A stretch of 64,000 bases of DNA from Maniola hyperantus (Eukaryota; Arthropoda; Insecta; Lepidoptera; Nymphalidae). The notes beneath the pieces are model-generated. The model was not told the DNA's origin. It ran no database searches and saw only the letters and a program-made list of their open reading frames with translations. Where the stretch lies: the NCBI RefSeq assembly GCF_902806685.2, contig NC_048538.1, forward strand, positions 3,286,001 through 3,350,000. Reading direction: 5' to 3'. The number at the start of each line of letters is the position of its first letter. The first letter of the stretch is position 1. The position numbers were made by a program, and so were the translations under genes. Below, piece after piece: positions 33,219 through 45,394 of the stretch.

Positions 33219-33524
33219 GGCGGTGATAGTCTAAGTGGTTCAGACTTCGACCTCCTTTCCGGGCTCGATCCCGGGCGCTCACCTTTAACTTTTCACTTTT
33301 CGGAGTTATGTGCGTTTTAAGAAATTAAATATCACTTGCTTTAACGTTAAAGGAAAACGTGAGAAAACCTGCATGCTTGAGACCTCTCCATAACTTCTTA
33401 AAGGTGTGTGAAGGCCGCCAACACGCACTTGATTAGTGTGATGGACTATGGCCTAAACTCTTCTCATACTGAGAGCAGACCCATGCTCCGTATAGGACCG
33501 ACGATAAATTGAGATGATGATGAT
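33219..33524 (+). mobile_element. tRNA-derived SINE (family 1), near full length
   Basis: GGCGGTGATAGTCTAAGTGG at the A box, GCTCGATCCCGGGCGC at the B box, then CGGAGTTATGTGCGTTTTAA, AAGGTGTGTGAAGGCCGCCA and a GATGATGATGATTT end. Confidence 0.8.
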
Positions 33525-36500
33525 TTGGAATTAATGCTGCTACTCGATACTCGATTTTAAAACTAGACGACTTCGCGATTGCATCGATATTATAGTGCGC
33601 CAGATTTTAAGAAACCCCACCCAATCGATTACTATTATCGTATCCAATTCGCGCGTTTTAGATAGAACAAGACCTCGTTCCTGGAACATATTTTGCGACA
33701 CGATAGGTACCAGCTGGAGCAGATAATAATGATAGATAAAATCACAGGAAAAAGAGAGGTGGGAAAAAGGAGAAAGTCATGGGTACGAAACATAAGGGAG
33801 TGGACTGCAATAAAAAGCCTGGAGAACTAGCCATGGACAAACTGAAGTTCAGAAAACTGACTGCTGATCTTCAGAAAAGAAAGGTACATGAAAAAGAAAC
33901 GATATAGCTTGATGATCAAGCAAATCTCACCATGAGACTTAGGTACCTACTTTTAAATGTGAGTGTGAGAGATTGGAGTTCAGTCGCCGTATAGGTTTGA
34001 CGAAAAACAATTAAATTGATTGTCAGTGACCCAAGTATCGAGGATACTATTTGTGAAAACAATCAGACGAGACGTCCTTTCAAAACAAAAACCAATGATT
34101 GAAATTGGTTCAGATTTGACGGAGTTATGGAGTAACATCGGTCAAATTGAGAACCTCCTCGTTTTCAAAAGTTGTTCATCATAAGTATTGAAATGACAAA
34201 GCCTTGATTATTTATGTAATGGTTTTCTACCATCGAGTTCGAATCCAAAATAATTTTTCGTATAATTTTCCTTACATTATTAGAAATTATTCATCTGCAT
34301 CAAGCCCGAGAAATCACTGCGTGTGAAACAAATCCTGACCGGCACCGGACATCCGTCTTTGTCGATATTCCCGTTCTACATCAAAGGGAGCCATGGAATT
34401 TAACCAATTTTCAACCTTATCATTTTAAGTTAAAAGACTATGTTTGAATTTTTGATTATACAACAGCTTATTCGACGGTTCAATTCCATCTCGTCACTCT
34501 AGTCAAAAAGATACCTACTATGTACTTATGTCGCAATAAGCAACGAAAATTGTAGTAAAGCAATGGCAGTTACAACAATCATATGAGCTAAAGACGATTG
34601 AGAGTAAGCACCAGTAAGAAGGTATAGACTATAGAAGATTACTTGCTTGATGTGATCACTTGATGTGAACTTGAAGATATCGTAGAGAAATCAGAGCTGA
34701 GTATTACCTGAAAAAAAAGAAAATCAAAATCAAGCAGTTTGCAAAGAAATTGTAGTCCAAGTACAGAAATAGACGAAATATTAAATTTGTTACATATTAC
34801 TTTTAAGAATGGTCAATAACGTGAAACGTAGGCGTCGCCCACGTCCATTCTGTTTCCGCTGCGTACTTTATGTAGCACGCTATTCCCAAGAAAATCATCG
34901 ACTTTTTATGTCGGGATTTAAATCGACTAAAGTCTAAAGGCAAACATCAGCTAAATGCCACATTCATCTTATTCATTTTGTTGCAGACGATTAGTTATAA
35001 GAAACGTTGACCTTGGTCGAGGTCTCGGGAAGCGGACGTGGACGGTCGTAAAATAAAAACGGCTCTCAGCCGCAAAGACTAACAGACATACGACCATAAT
35101 ATATGGCGAGACGCTCACACGATTGACGGCCGATAGGTCCTCCGTCAGAACAGCGGCATCCGGCATTCAAGGTGATACGGCCCATCCTTGCAGATCCGTC
35201 CGCAAAGGCAATATTATCGGCTAAACAATAGGCCTATCATGACTGAAAGGGAAGTTAAATAATAAAATAGTCTCTTAAGTACAGTAGATACTAAAATGCA
35301 CGCTTTCAACGGCAGTGAGCTCGGACAATTGATTTTATCTTGTCGTCAGTGGAGCATAAATCCTATAAAATATTAATATGCGGTATAATCCTGCTTACTC
35401 AACAGTTTGTCAACATTTAATGGTCCCGCGGCTGAACATTACGTTAAATCAATTTCTAAGCGCGTATCTGATAATATTAAGCAATAATTCAAATAATATT
35501 TCGAAGTCAACACTCCACAAAGCTTATTAAATGATTGTAATATATCGGCCTGAGTAATACATCGTCGACAGCGAAACGGATTATTGTGCGTGTGCGGTGG
35601 ATTGTCGTTATATCAAATTAGAGCACACCACCGGCAGCCTGCGCCCGCGCAGTTCGTCGACCGATCGCCCACTGCTCACTTTACTTATTAATCTTATTCA
35701 ATTGATCCTTCGTGATTGATAAACCAATTCGTGGGTGTGACAGCAGCCCATACCTTTTGAGAGAGTCCAAGGAATGTGTCAATGTGTAAAGCTCGAAAAC
35801 ACTTATTAGGGCCTACGCCCAGCGCTTCGGAGACTATAAACCAACTCTACCTTATAATGGTTTTTTCTTTGCGTAGGGAGATGTGGCCGGGTGTAGGTAG
35901 TGGGTCGGAGGCGGTGATGGAACTCGCTATGTAACTGTACATAGTTTTGTTTGAATCCTACACTAACTACAATCCTTACTGATGCATAAGTTGCTTGAGG
36001 AGAACAACTGACGGTGTTTTGAAATTATTATAGTCTTTTGATATTATATAATTCAGGAAGCTTGTAAGTGTATCAACTTTACCAGATTTTAAAATTTTGT
36101 ACCTATCTCTGATAAGACAACGTCGATGTTCCATGAAATCCGTTGTATGTAGTTATAATCGAGCATAGGCAATAAACAATGAAAACCAGTTTAGAAACAG
36201 GAAGATATAAGTTACAATATTTATAGAGCGACGTCATTACGCAAAAAATTATAAAAAATATTTCAATAAGAATTCGTAGAGATGTCTACAAGGAATATTG
36301 TTAATAAGTATGCATAATCATTTTTACAAGTATTTAATACTGGTATGCTCTATAACTCCGGATTACCAGAATTCATTAGATTGGATTAATCAGATTATTA
36401 TACTTCATTGTGCATCAAACACGAGTGAATACATATTAAAATAACGCCTACTGCTCTTACATCGTGTCTATGTTATCAAAAGAAAAATCCGTTTCTCAAT

Positions 36501-36789
36501 TCTGATCTCTTTCTTGCTGTAATCTCTATTTTAAGGGAATTGGATTCGCTAATGACAGTTGCCGTTTCACCTTGAAACTAGCAATTTTTGTTTTGGCGTT
36601 TGGTTTTGGCGCAATTTATTGACATTTGATCAGCTGATACTAATTACTAACACGCACTTTTAGTACTTTAACGTACTAGGGTAAAGGACTCCAGGAAATG
36701 AACGAATACGAAACCTCGAAAAAATCGGTGTACATACATTTAAAAAAACGGGCCGAATTGAGAACCATCTCCTTTTTGGAAGTTGGTTA
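33525..36789. other. No gene established
   Basis: AT-rich. The 65-codon minus frame at 34969-35166 lacks motifs. A CpG-richer island sits at 35575-35695. Confidence 0.4.
35575..35695. promoter_or_regulatory. CpG-richer island
   Basis: About 120 bp including GCAGCCTGCGCCCGCGCAGT and TCGTCGACCGATCGCCC, in contrast with its AT-rich surroundings. No splice pair or domain. It could be an internal promoter or regulatory element of the large intron. Confidence 0.25.
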
Positions 36790-36914
36790 CTAAATGCGAA
36801 AGTGTATCTGTCTGTCTGCTAAGGCTAATTTTTAACCCGTAAAATTAGAGAGTTCCCACGGGATTTTCAAAAAGCCTAAATCCACGCCCACGAAATCGCG
36901 GGCATCATTTAGTA
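36790..36914 (+). mobile_element. Internally deleted Lep1-like Helitron
   Basis: TAAATGCGAAAGTGTATCTG, then GAGTTCCCACGGGATTTTCA and CCACGCCCACGAAATCGCGG, ending CATTTAGT. Confidence 0.65.
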
Positions 36915-37215
36915 TTTTTTATTATTTTGTGTATCTATATTATAGTCATAAATTATTTAATAATCAAAAAGAGCAAAAATAATGCGCGGTATTAATTATT
37001 GTTATACTTATATTTTTTTATTTAACAGGAAAACTTACAGCTAATTGGAAAAGTAAATTGATAAGAACAGAAGAAAATTGAAGCTGATGACAAGTTTCAC
37101 AAATAGAATTTATATAAGACTAGCTTATGCTCGCGACTACGTCCGCGTAGACTACATAAATTTCAAACACCTATTTCACCCCCTTAGGAGTTGAATTTTC
37201 AAAAAATCCTTTCTT

Positions 37216-37515
37216 AGCGGATGCCTGCGTCGTAGATAGATAGAAATACTTTATTGCACACAAAAAATATTACATAACATGACAAAGAAACTAAAACGAA
37301 AAAAAGATTGTATGCAAAGGCGGCCTTATTGCTCACAGCAATCTACCAGGCAACCTTTGGTGAAAGGAGAAACTAGGTGTGTTGGATAGTACTTACACGC
37401 AATACAGAAAAATGAAGTAGTATAAAACAATATAATATAATTAATTAATAAGTACCTAACTATTTCAGTAATACATATCTATTATAAATATCAATATATA
37501 TACAATCCATATTAG

Positions 37516-37553
<38 letters not shown>

Positions 37554-37555
37554 CT
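37216..37555 (-). mobile_element. Retrotransposon 3' end inserted in a Helitron
   Basis: GATAGATAGAAATACTTTAT and TGCACACAAAAAATATTACA is, in reverse complement, a 3' UTR with an AATAAAGTATTTCTATCTAT tail. This is typical of non-LTR retroposons that end in short tandem repeats. Its inner end runs into a (AT)n tract. Confidence 0.55.
37518..37551. repeat. (AT)n microsatellite
   Basis: About 17 AT units at the junction of the nested insertion. Confidence 0.95.
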
Positions 37556-37599
37556 CGACTACGACGACGATAGGTATATACCTATCGTCGTCGTAGTCG
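37556..37599. repeat. 44-bp perfect palindrome
   Basis: From CGACTACGACGACGATAGG to its exact reverse complement with no spacer (centre TATATA). It sits at the right junction of the nested insertion. Confidence 0.97.
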
Positions 37600-37667
37600 T
37601 AATAGCTATCAGCATGCCAAATTTCAGCCCGATCCGTCCATTAGTTTGAGCTGTGCATTGATAGATC

Positions 37668-37703
37668 AGTCAGTCAGTCAGTCAGTCAGTCAGTCAGTCA
37701 GTC
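37668..37703. repeat. (CAGT)n microsatellite inside Helitron
   Basis: Nine tandem CAGT units in the part of the Helitron that other copies hold as two to four units. Confidence 0.9.
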
Positions 37704-37828
37704 ACGTTTTCCTTCTATATATTAAAGATCAAAAAACAAAAAAAAACTCGACTGAGGGAGAGAGAGAATAGAGGCAAAAGTAGTAAATGTTTGTCGTATA
37801 CCGTCAATTGTAACACCTACAGTTGACG

Positions 37829-37883
37829 ATTGATTTTTAAAAAACCTAATTCTACGCGGACGAAGTCGCAGGCATCACCTAGT
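37829..37883 (+). mobile_element. Helitron 3' end fragment
   Basis: TTTTTAAAAAACCTAATTCT, GCGGACGAAGTCGCAGGCAT then CACCTAGT. Confidence 0.65.
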
Positions 37884-38185
37884 AGTTTATAAGTCACTTA
37901 GGACCTTTGTAAACAGCGTCATACTTACTCATAGGCGAGCAAAATCCGACACGATTTTATTCCGAACGTAGAGGGCTGGCAAAACACCCGACATTTCTTG
38001 TCGGCGCCAACACAAAATCGGTTTTAGTCAAGCGTGCATCATATAAAATGTTCTGCCACTGGAACATCCGATTAAAATCCGGGCCCGACAACCGACAAGT
38101 GGGAACCGACTCTTACGGAAATAATCGACTGTGATAGACAAACAGACGGAAGGACGGAGCAAATCGAACCATAAGGGTTCCATTT

Positions 38186-38760
38186 TTAGGGTTCCGTAGC
38201 CAAATGGCAAAAAACGGAACCCTTATAGATTCGTCATGTCTGTCTGTCTATCCGTCCGTATGTCACAGCCACTTTTTTACGAAACTATAGGAGCTATACT
38301 GTTGAAACTTGGTAAGTAGACGTATGCTGTGAACCGCACTAAGATTTTCACACAAAAATAGAAAAAAACAGTAAATTTTGGGGGTTCCCCATGCTTAGAA
38401 CTGAAACTGAATAATTTTTTTTCATCAAACCCATACGTGTGGGGTATCTATGGATAGGTCTTTAAAAATGAAATTGAAGTTTCTAATATAATTTTTTTCC
38501 AAACTGAATAGTTTGCGCGACACTTCCAAAGTGGTAAAATGTGTGTGTGTGTGTGTGTGTCCCCCTGTTACTTCTAAAATACTAGAATGATAAAACAAAA
38601 AAAAAATATGATGATATTACCATGAAAGTTTGCTTTCACCGAAAATTGGTTTGAACGAGATAGAGTAAGTAGTTTTTGATTTATCGTGCAAAATGTCGAT
38701 AAAATACGATTGAAGTACGGAACCCTTAGTGCGCGAGTCTGATTCGCACTTGGCTGGTTT
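38186..38760. repeat. GGTTCCGTAC-family repeat, long copy
   Basis: TTTTTAGGGTTCCGTAGCC at the left, ATTTATCGTGCAAAATGTCG, AAGTACGGAACCCTTAGTGC and CGCACTTGGCTGG at the right. A (GT)10 tract lies at 38541-38560. Confidence 0.7.
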
Positions 38761-39046
38761 TTACGATTATGGTACGGAAACCCTTAAAAACTCTTATTCA
38801 TAAAAATTTGTATCAGCTGGTTTAATTCCTGGTAGTTTTTATTTATGGTAAAAACTTGTGATTTGTTTATTCACTTGAGTCTTTTACCCTAGAACCTGAT
38901 TAAACCGACCGCCCCATATCGAAACCCAGTAAATGACATTTTTTGAAAAATCGTTATCTTATGTCATAATTCTTACTTCAATAGTATCTCCCATTATTGT
39001 AAGGAAAACAGCATTAAAATCTATACTTCCACATCCATATCTATAC

Positions 39047-39292
39047 TCCATACCTACTTAATATTATAAATGCGAAAGTGTGTCTGTCTGTCCGTCCGTC
39101 TGTCTGTCTGTCTGTCTGTCTGCTAGCCTTTCACGGCCCATCCGTTCAACCAATTTTGACGAAATTTGGTACAGCGATAGCTTGCATCCCGGGGAAGGAC
39201 ATAGGCTACTTTTTATCTCGGAAAATCAAAGAGTTCCCACAGGATTTTAAAAACCTAAATCCACGCAGACGAAGTCGCGGGCATCCTCTGGT
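39047..39292 (+). mobile_element. Lep1-like Helitron with expanded GTCT tract
   Basis: TCCATACCTACTTAATATTA, a 40-bp GTCT/GTCC tract, CAATTTTGACGAAATTTGGT, CATCCCGGGGAAGGACATAG and GCAGACGAAGTCGCGGGCAT, ending CTCTGGT (a CTRG-type end). The 95-codon frame over it is not a gene. Confidence 0.8.
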
Positions 39293-39333
39293 TTTCCATA
39301 TAACAGAAATTTTGATACCTCTAAAGTCTAAAC

Positions 39334-39502
39334 CTACAGTACGCGACAGGTTGAAAAAATGGTAATCGGGGAGGGAACGCCTCGTATACCCGCACAGCTC
39401 CTGCGCTAACCCGGTGCAGTCGTGCGCCTTATGACGTGCGGGTGTACGGCGCGTCCCCTTGCCTTATATCCCGATTACCCTCTCAACCTGTCGCAGGCTA
39501 TA
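39334..39502. mobile_element. GC-rich fold-back MITE, copy 3
   Basis: CTACAGTACGCGACAGGTTG and GGTAATCGGGG at the left, CCCGATTACCCTCTCAACCT then GTCGCAGGCTATA at the right. GCTAACCCGGTGCA lies at the centre. Confidence 0.75.
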
Positions 39503-39658
39503 TATAGTAAGTGCACCTTATACAATGAGAAAACCAATTCAAAGCCTAGTAAGTCGCTGTGACCATTTTAAAAACATAACCCATGATCTAAAATCCAAAT
39601 CAAAACAGTAAAGACGTTTAATAATGCATTAAAAGTAAGAATAGGAAAGGCAATAAGC

Positions 39659-39811
39659 TCTATAGTACGCGAGATGAATGATGAGAAAATGACAGATGGA
39701 AATCGGGGTATAAGGCCCGCACACCCGCACAGCCCCCACGCTAACCCGGTGCGTGATAGCGCGGGTGACGTCCCCACCCCGATTGCCATCTCGACCTGTC
39801 ACGTACTATAG
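39659..39811. mobile_element. GC-rich fold-back MITE, copy 4
   Basis: CTATAGTACGCGAGATGA at the left, ACGCTAACCCGGTGCGTGAT at the centre, CCCCGATTGCCATCTCGACC and GTCACGTACTATAG at the right. It explains the minus frame at 39568-39789. Confidence 0.8.
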
Positions 39812-40120
39812 GTACATGTTAAATGTTTGCAAGGAAAATACTTTGCATACAATAATGTTTTTTCTGCATTATTTAACAAAGTCTAACTACTAGACAATCT
39901 ACTGAAAATACTTAGTCTTAAAATAAAATAAATTAAATTATCTCCCTGCGATCTCGTCTGATGTCGTTTACAGGGTTTGGATTTTAGGCAGCCGAAATGT
40001 CACTGTTGACGCTATCAGAAGACCTAAAGCTTACGCTAGAACACAGAACTGTCATAATTCGTATTCACTTAACCTAACGTCTCTCAGAGGGCTGAGAGGC
40101 AATAAATCTTTTTCTTATAA

Positions 40121-40333
40121 TCCATACTAATAGTATAAATGCGAAAGTGTGTCTGTCTGTCTGTCTGCTAGCTTTTCACGGCCCAACAGTTTAACCGATT
40201 TTGATGAAATTTAGTACAGAGTCAGCTTATATTCTAGAGAAGGCTACTTAGGCTACTTTTTATCTCGCAAGAGTTCCCAGGGGATTTTAAAAAACCCAAA
40301 TCCACGCGGACGAAGTCGCGGGCATCATCTAGT
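40121..40333 (+). mobile_element. Lep1-like Helitron, near complete
   Basis: TCCATACTAATAGTATAAAT, GCTAGCTTTTCACGGCCCAA, GATTTTGATGAAATTTAGTA, CCACGCGGACGAAGTCGCGG and CATCATCTAGT. Start and CTAGT end are both present. Confidence 0.85.
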
Positions 40334-40435
40334 TTTAAATATCATTTTAATTTGTTCAAGTTAACAGGTTATGCCAGATGCTTTCAAATTTTTTTTTTTC
40401 AAAATTTAAGAAGAAGAAAGGCATAATCATCATCA

Positions 40436-40640
40436 TCATCATCATCATCAACCGACAGACGTCCACTGTTGGACATAGGTCTCTAATAAGGTCTTCCTCA
40501 TGGCACAGTCTTTCACCGCCTGAATCGAGCGGCTCCCTGTGACTCGTTTGATTCGTCTGTCCACCTAGAGGGGGTCTTCTAACGCTGCGCTTTCAGGTGC
40601 GAGGTCGCCATTCCAGTACCTTGGGAATTGGGATCGTATT
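40436..40640 (-). mobile_element. LINE 3' end fragment
   Basis: (ATC)n then AACCGACAGACGTCCACTGT and TGGACATAGGTCTC is the reverse complement of a common lepidopteran LINE 3' UTR. GGTGCGAGGTCGCCATTCCA and CAGTACCTTGG continue into the coding end that is also seen at 45395-45660 in the other orientation. Confidence 0.65.
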
Positions 40641-43220
40641 TTGTAAATATATATTGGCTTTTCGAATTACGAGCGCTCATTGCCACTTGAAATGAAATGA
40701 AATTAAATGAAATGAAATTCAAATATGGATCTGACACATAGGTATAATACTTACTTAGAAAATATTACTGTCTGTCAACATAATCTATGACAACCTCACA
40801 ACTATTACGTAATACTACGATAATTTTAAAATAAATTTGAGTAGTGAGCAGGCTACATTTTGAGATAAATAAATCCCTATTTTATTATTCAACCATTACC
40901 AGTACATATAAACACAACTTTCATTCAAAAATAATAAGTTTATAGCGTAATTTTACGAAGAAATGGATGCGCGCAGCTCCGCCCGCCATGAAAGCCAAAA
41001 GGCTACTGACAGGATTTAGCGCCTGCAAGAAAATGAATAATTTCCGTTCGTTTTAGATTATTTAAGAAATGAAAAACATTTAGTTTAAAACCAATAATTT
41101 AAAATGATAAGATAACCTAAACATATTGTTTTGTGATGGTTTGAATTTAACACGTTTAGCCGTTAAAGAAAAAAACAACAAAACAAGTTGATCATAGCAA
41201 TGTTTTCAACATCAATTCTTCAAAAAACGGGATAATTTGAACAAATGTGATATAGGTCATTATGATCTTCACAAATTGAAGTTTTTTATTACATGTATTT
41301 AATAGCTATTAATGCTTTAGGAAAGAAAATCTTTTTCTTCAAATTTACAGCATTTTCGCGATTTGACACTTCCTTTCCCCTTAAACTCTTTTGTTCCTTA
41401 CTTCCGACTTAAGTGCTACAACAACTCTTCTCTAATTTGTCATCACTGAATTCTGGCATTTATGTTATTTACTTCTTCCACGGTATGAGCTTTCCTCATG
41501 ATTTTATTACTACAAGATGTAACGATACAAAACCTACTTTGTTATTTTCCTGTTTCTGTCTCCATTAAAAATACACTTTCAATTCTAAAGACAATAAATC
41601 TTTTTCAGAACGCTTTTATTTTATTTGTATGCAAAATTAAGCCTATTATGTTTAAAACTTATAGATGAACGTACGCGAATTAAAAAACGGAAATTACATT
41701 TTTATGTAAATTATAACACGCTTATGATACTTATGGTTCCGCAGTTATTAAAAAAAGCTTAGGTACCCGTGGGCAATATCAGACGAGGGCTATAATCCCG
41801 ACACTTTATGCATGGAGGCGTAAAATATTGAAATCATATTGAAACTTGCGCCAAGCGTTGGTTGAGAACTTGAAACCTAGCGCTAATATACACACCTGTT
41901 TGCAAATAGTTATCTATGTAATCTACATAAATAAAAGGAGAAATTGACTGATATACCAACGTATATCTCAAACTACAGGGTCTAGAAACATGAGGTTTTG
42001 CATAGGTAAGTAAATGTTTTCTCTAAAGAAGTTTTCTCTCTCCCTTTTCACCATATGACAAAAGTTTGAGCAGTTCTAAGTCCTCTTCCACTTTAAATTC
42101 CAACTTTCGGTTGTTGTAAGTTAGAACTTGAATTGAAAGAATTTTTGAAAAATTAAATTCACGCCAATTAATTTAATATCGCGGGAAAATGCTATCAAAA
42201 ATAAAGTAGATATTTATGCTACGCCTCCGCCACTGTATCTTGATATAGCTGTGATGGACATCAAAAAGAAGAGCAAATATGAACTATCAAACTATTATCA
42301 ACAGCATTATCAAACATATTAAATCATGGTAAATACGATCGAATTCGATAACCATCGAAAAATTTGGGATAGCGAAAACTTTATGGGCATACCCGGTTAA
42401 TTGCTGTTTACTGAATGTGTGTTTATTGCATCCGCCTTCCTGCTGTAGTGCTGTATACCGACGAAAATACCGTTACGTTCATATAGCTAAACTCCATTGA
42501 TTTACATACGCAAATCATGACGAATTGCCCACATTGCGGTCCCAAATACACCGCCCGGTACTTCGATTGACGGATTCATTTCATTGCTACAATATTCTGT
42601 AGTTTAGTTCAATTGGACTACACTTCCCCTTCCTGAGTTTACATTTCAATTTCAATTCACAATTTTAGGTCATGTTGAAATTACTATACTTTATTATTTT
42701 TGGATTTTTAATGTAAGGGGACTCGTATTTTTGGTACCAAGATTTTTCAGGAGTGAAAAATTTTAGATTGGAAAATATAGCTTTCAAAATCATACGCAAA
42801 CTTTTCAAGGAAAACCATTCCTATTCAGCTCTTTGCCTCTTGATGTATCTTTCATAATAACAATAATAAATTTTATTTCCCAATCATTAAAACAAAAGAC
42901 TTTTTCTTAAACATACTTGTTACTTAATTACATTTCATTCATGTATGTATCTTTCATACATGAGCATAAATACATAAAACCCGTGAGTCGAGACAGCTTA
43001 GGTTTTGTACCTGTATTCAAAATTCAAATAGACCTCTAAGAAGTGTCTGTGTCTGTAGTAAGGACAATAAATATCGCAGAAACTAACATAAATATAGTTC
43101 CAACAAAATAATTAACCCGTAACGAGAACATATATTTATTCAACAGTTATGTCATGGCGGAAAAGGCTCTAAACAAAAACAAACTAATGCTACATGGTGA
43201 AACTTTAAAAAACTACACTC
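40641..43220. other. No gene seen
   Basis: AT-rich. An (AAATG/AAATT)-type short repeat lies at about 40687-40725. Otherwise nothing recognised. Confidence 0.4.
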
Positions 43221-43356
43221 GTTAGTGCATCCGGTGAATTACGATTGCTCAGTTTTTGTCTCGAGTTCGATCATAAAAAAAGAAACCGATCGAAAGTACA
43301 GCATAGGACACAGAAACGAAGAGTATCCTGTCGCCATGAGCGAGGGAAGGAGGCAG

Positions 43357-43442
43357 GCATCCATGAATGGCCCTAATGAACTCGCTGGCCTTGGTAGGAC
43401 GGCCGACTCGGCTCGCGCCGAGCCACGACTATTCATGGATGC
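43357..43442. repeat. Nested inverted repeats
   Basis: Outer 12-bp perfect arms GCATCCATGAAT (43357-43368) and ATTCATGGATGC (43431-43442). An inner perfect hairpin GGCTCG-CGC-CGAGCC spans 43410-43424. The region is GC-rich relative to flanks and open in two frames, without recognised motifs. Confidence 0.85.
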
Positions 43443-44009
43443 ATATAATATGGATGTTTCAAATCGACAACGACAACTTTAAGGGCAACGAAAAACTAAA
43501 ATGGAAATCATGATTATAGGTATATCGTTGACTCAGAATCGACTTGTAACAGATGAATAATTTTCATCTGTTCAATCATTTAACGGATGGCATTAATGTA
43601 ATTAAGACTATTGTGTGAGAAAACAATTTTAATGGAAATCCATAAGAGCATAGCGCACGATGCTATGCAGCAGAACCACAACAGGAAACGCCGAGCTCTT
43701 GCATTATATATAACATAACTACACCCGCATACGCGGTAAACATCTCATTCACAATCCTTTGATTGAGTCTGAATGAGTGACGTGCTCTGTGTATACAATT
43801 CGCCGCGTAACAGGAAGTAAAACCAGTCCAACTATACCAAGGACGTTAATATTAAAACTGGATTCATAACGTTAGTAAAAGCGAGTATGTAAATGGAACT
43901 TTTCTCCGATGCAATATGATTTTCTAAAGTGTATTACCATTTACCACCATTGACAGTTAATAAGATTACCTCCTTGATTCTGATACTAGTAACTAGAATT
44001 TTATACAAT

Positions 44010-44216
44010 ACTAGCTTATGCTCGCGATTTCATCCGCGTGGACTATATTATACCCTCAAGCGTTGAATTTTCGAAAATCCTTTCTTAGCAGATGCCTACG
44101 TCATAATAGCTATCTGCATGCCGAATTTCAGCCCGATCCATCCAGTTGTTTGAGCGGTGCGTTGATAGATCAGTTAGTCAGTCAGTCAGACAGTCACCTT
44201 ATCCTTTTATATATAA
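44010..44216 (-). mobile_element. Helitron-like element (family B), near complete
   Basis: ACTAGCTTATGCTCGCGATT, TCATCCGCGTGGACTATA, CCCGATCCATCCAGTTG, a CAGTCAGTCAGACAGTCA tract and CCTTTTATATATA. It explains the plus frame at 44018-44269. Confidence 0.75.
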
Positions 44217-44721
44217 TAGGTATATCTCTGCTTTTTATTCAATGGGCCGAATACAGAAAACCAAGCTGAATAAAACATTCAGGTTTCCATTACATAGGCG
44301 AACAAGATAAAGTTTATTACCACTTGGTGGGACGCTTGCGAGTTGCGTGATAATAATAGCAGACCATATTTTCTACCCACTCTTAGTGTGACATATAAAG
44401 ATTATAAGGCGACGAAAAGATCGAAGTGTTCTCGACTTTGAGACCTCAAGTCTCAACGTATCACCCGAAATAAAAAAGCGGTCCGACCTTGTAATTGACA
44501 CGCTAACCCATTTTTAGACGTGCACGCGCGTGCCATATAGAGATTATCAAGCTTAGGTCTTGAAACATCTGGTCTGCGTAGTGAATACCTATTTAGCTAC
44601 GAATATAATACTATCACAGTCTCTATGAAGCTATTGTGTTAATCACAAAATATTATGTTATGATCACAATTTGTATTGATACCGGAATCTACCCTATTTT
44701 TTTATCGGGTACATTAATATA

Positions 44722-45062
44722 CAGGATGCAACAAGAACGCTAGCAAAAACTTAGCGTTATTGTTATACTACCTAAACACAATCCAATGTTAATAACCATT
44801 TGCCTCATTTTGTAGTTTTAGTGATTTCGTATTTTTCAAACCCGCAATGTGCAAAACTCGGGTCAATGCTCCGCATACGACGCGACATTGACTCTGAGTG
44901 GCCTACTTACCGAACGTTCGTTGACCTCTAGCGTCAGTCAGATGTTTTATTTGCAATATACCGTGAAATTTTACAAAATATAGGATTTTTTTGTGGTATA
45001 ATATCACTGATCATCAGTACTGTCACCTGTCTTCTTTTTGCCAGCGTTCTGTTTACACCCTG
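44722..45062. mobile_element. Tc1/mariner-like MITE with CAGG termini
   Basis: Left end CAGGATGCAACAAGAACGCT and AGCAAAAA. The right end in reverse complement is CAGGGTGTAAACAGAACGCT and GGCAAAAA. Both ends are flanked by TA, as in TA-targeting elements. 341 bp, no coding capacity. Confidence 0.7.
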
Positions 45063-45394
45063 TATGTTTAACCTATATCAAATTCACACGAGAATGGCTT
45101 CTACAGGTTTAATGTTGTGAGACTTGTGAAGGGATTTCGTTCTCATGCAAAAGCGGAACACGAGGAAATCACAGGGGCCAGCGCGTTACATATGGCTGCA
45201 CCCGTCCTCATACTTTAGAAATAGTATTTTGTAAATTTAAGAAGAAAATTGTAAAATGTTAAACTTGGTAAATATATTTGCCGATATTGTGACCGCACTC
45301 ACTATTTCTTGGAAATTAATAAATATTGATATGCACAGTAAACAGAGAACTGCAATGAACCGCAAATGATGTTAATTATATAAAATCATAACTC

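Larger units (their letters stand above)
37119..37731 (-). mobile_element. Helitron (family B) split by a nested insertion
   Basis: The left part 37119-37220 runs from ACTAGCTTATGCTCGCGACT to TAGCGGATGCCTGCGTCG. The right part from about 37600 resumes with GTCGTAATAGCTATCAGCAT, then CCCGATCCGTCCATTAG and a (CAGT)n tract. The ~380 bp between is foreign. Confidence 0.75.

Noticed and set aside
39078..39365. 95-codon plus frame MCLSVRPSVCLSVC... as a gene
   Set aside because: It is a Lep1-like Helitron read through its GTCT tract. The same peptide pattern appears at 62359 and 1730.
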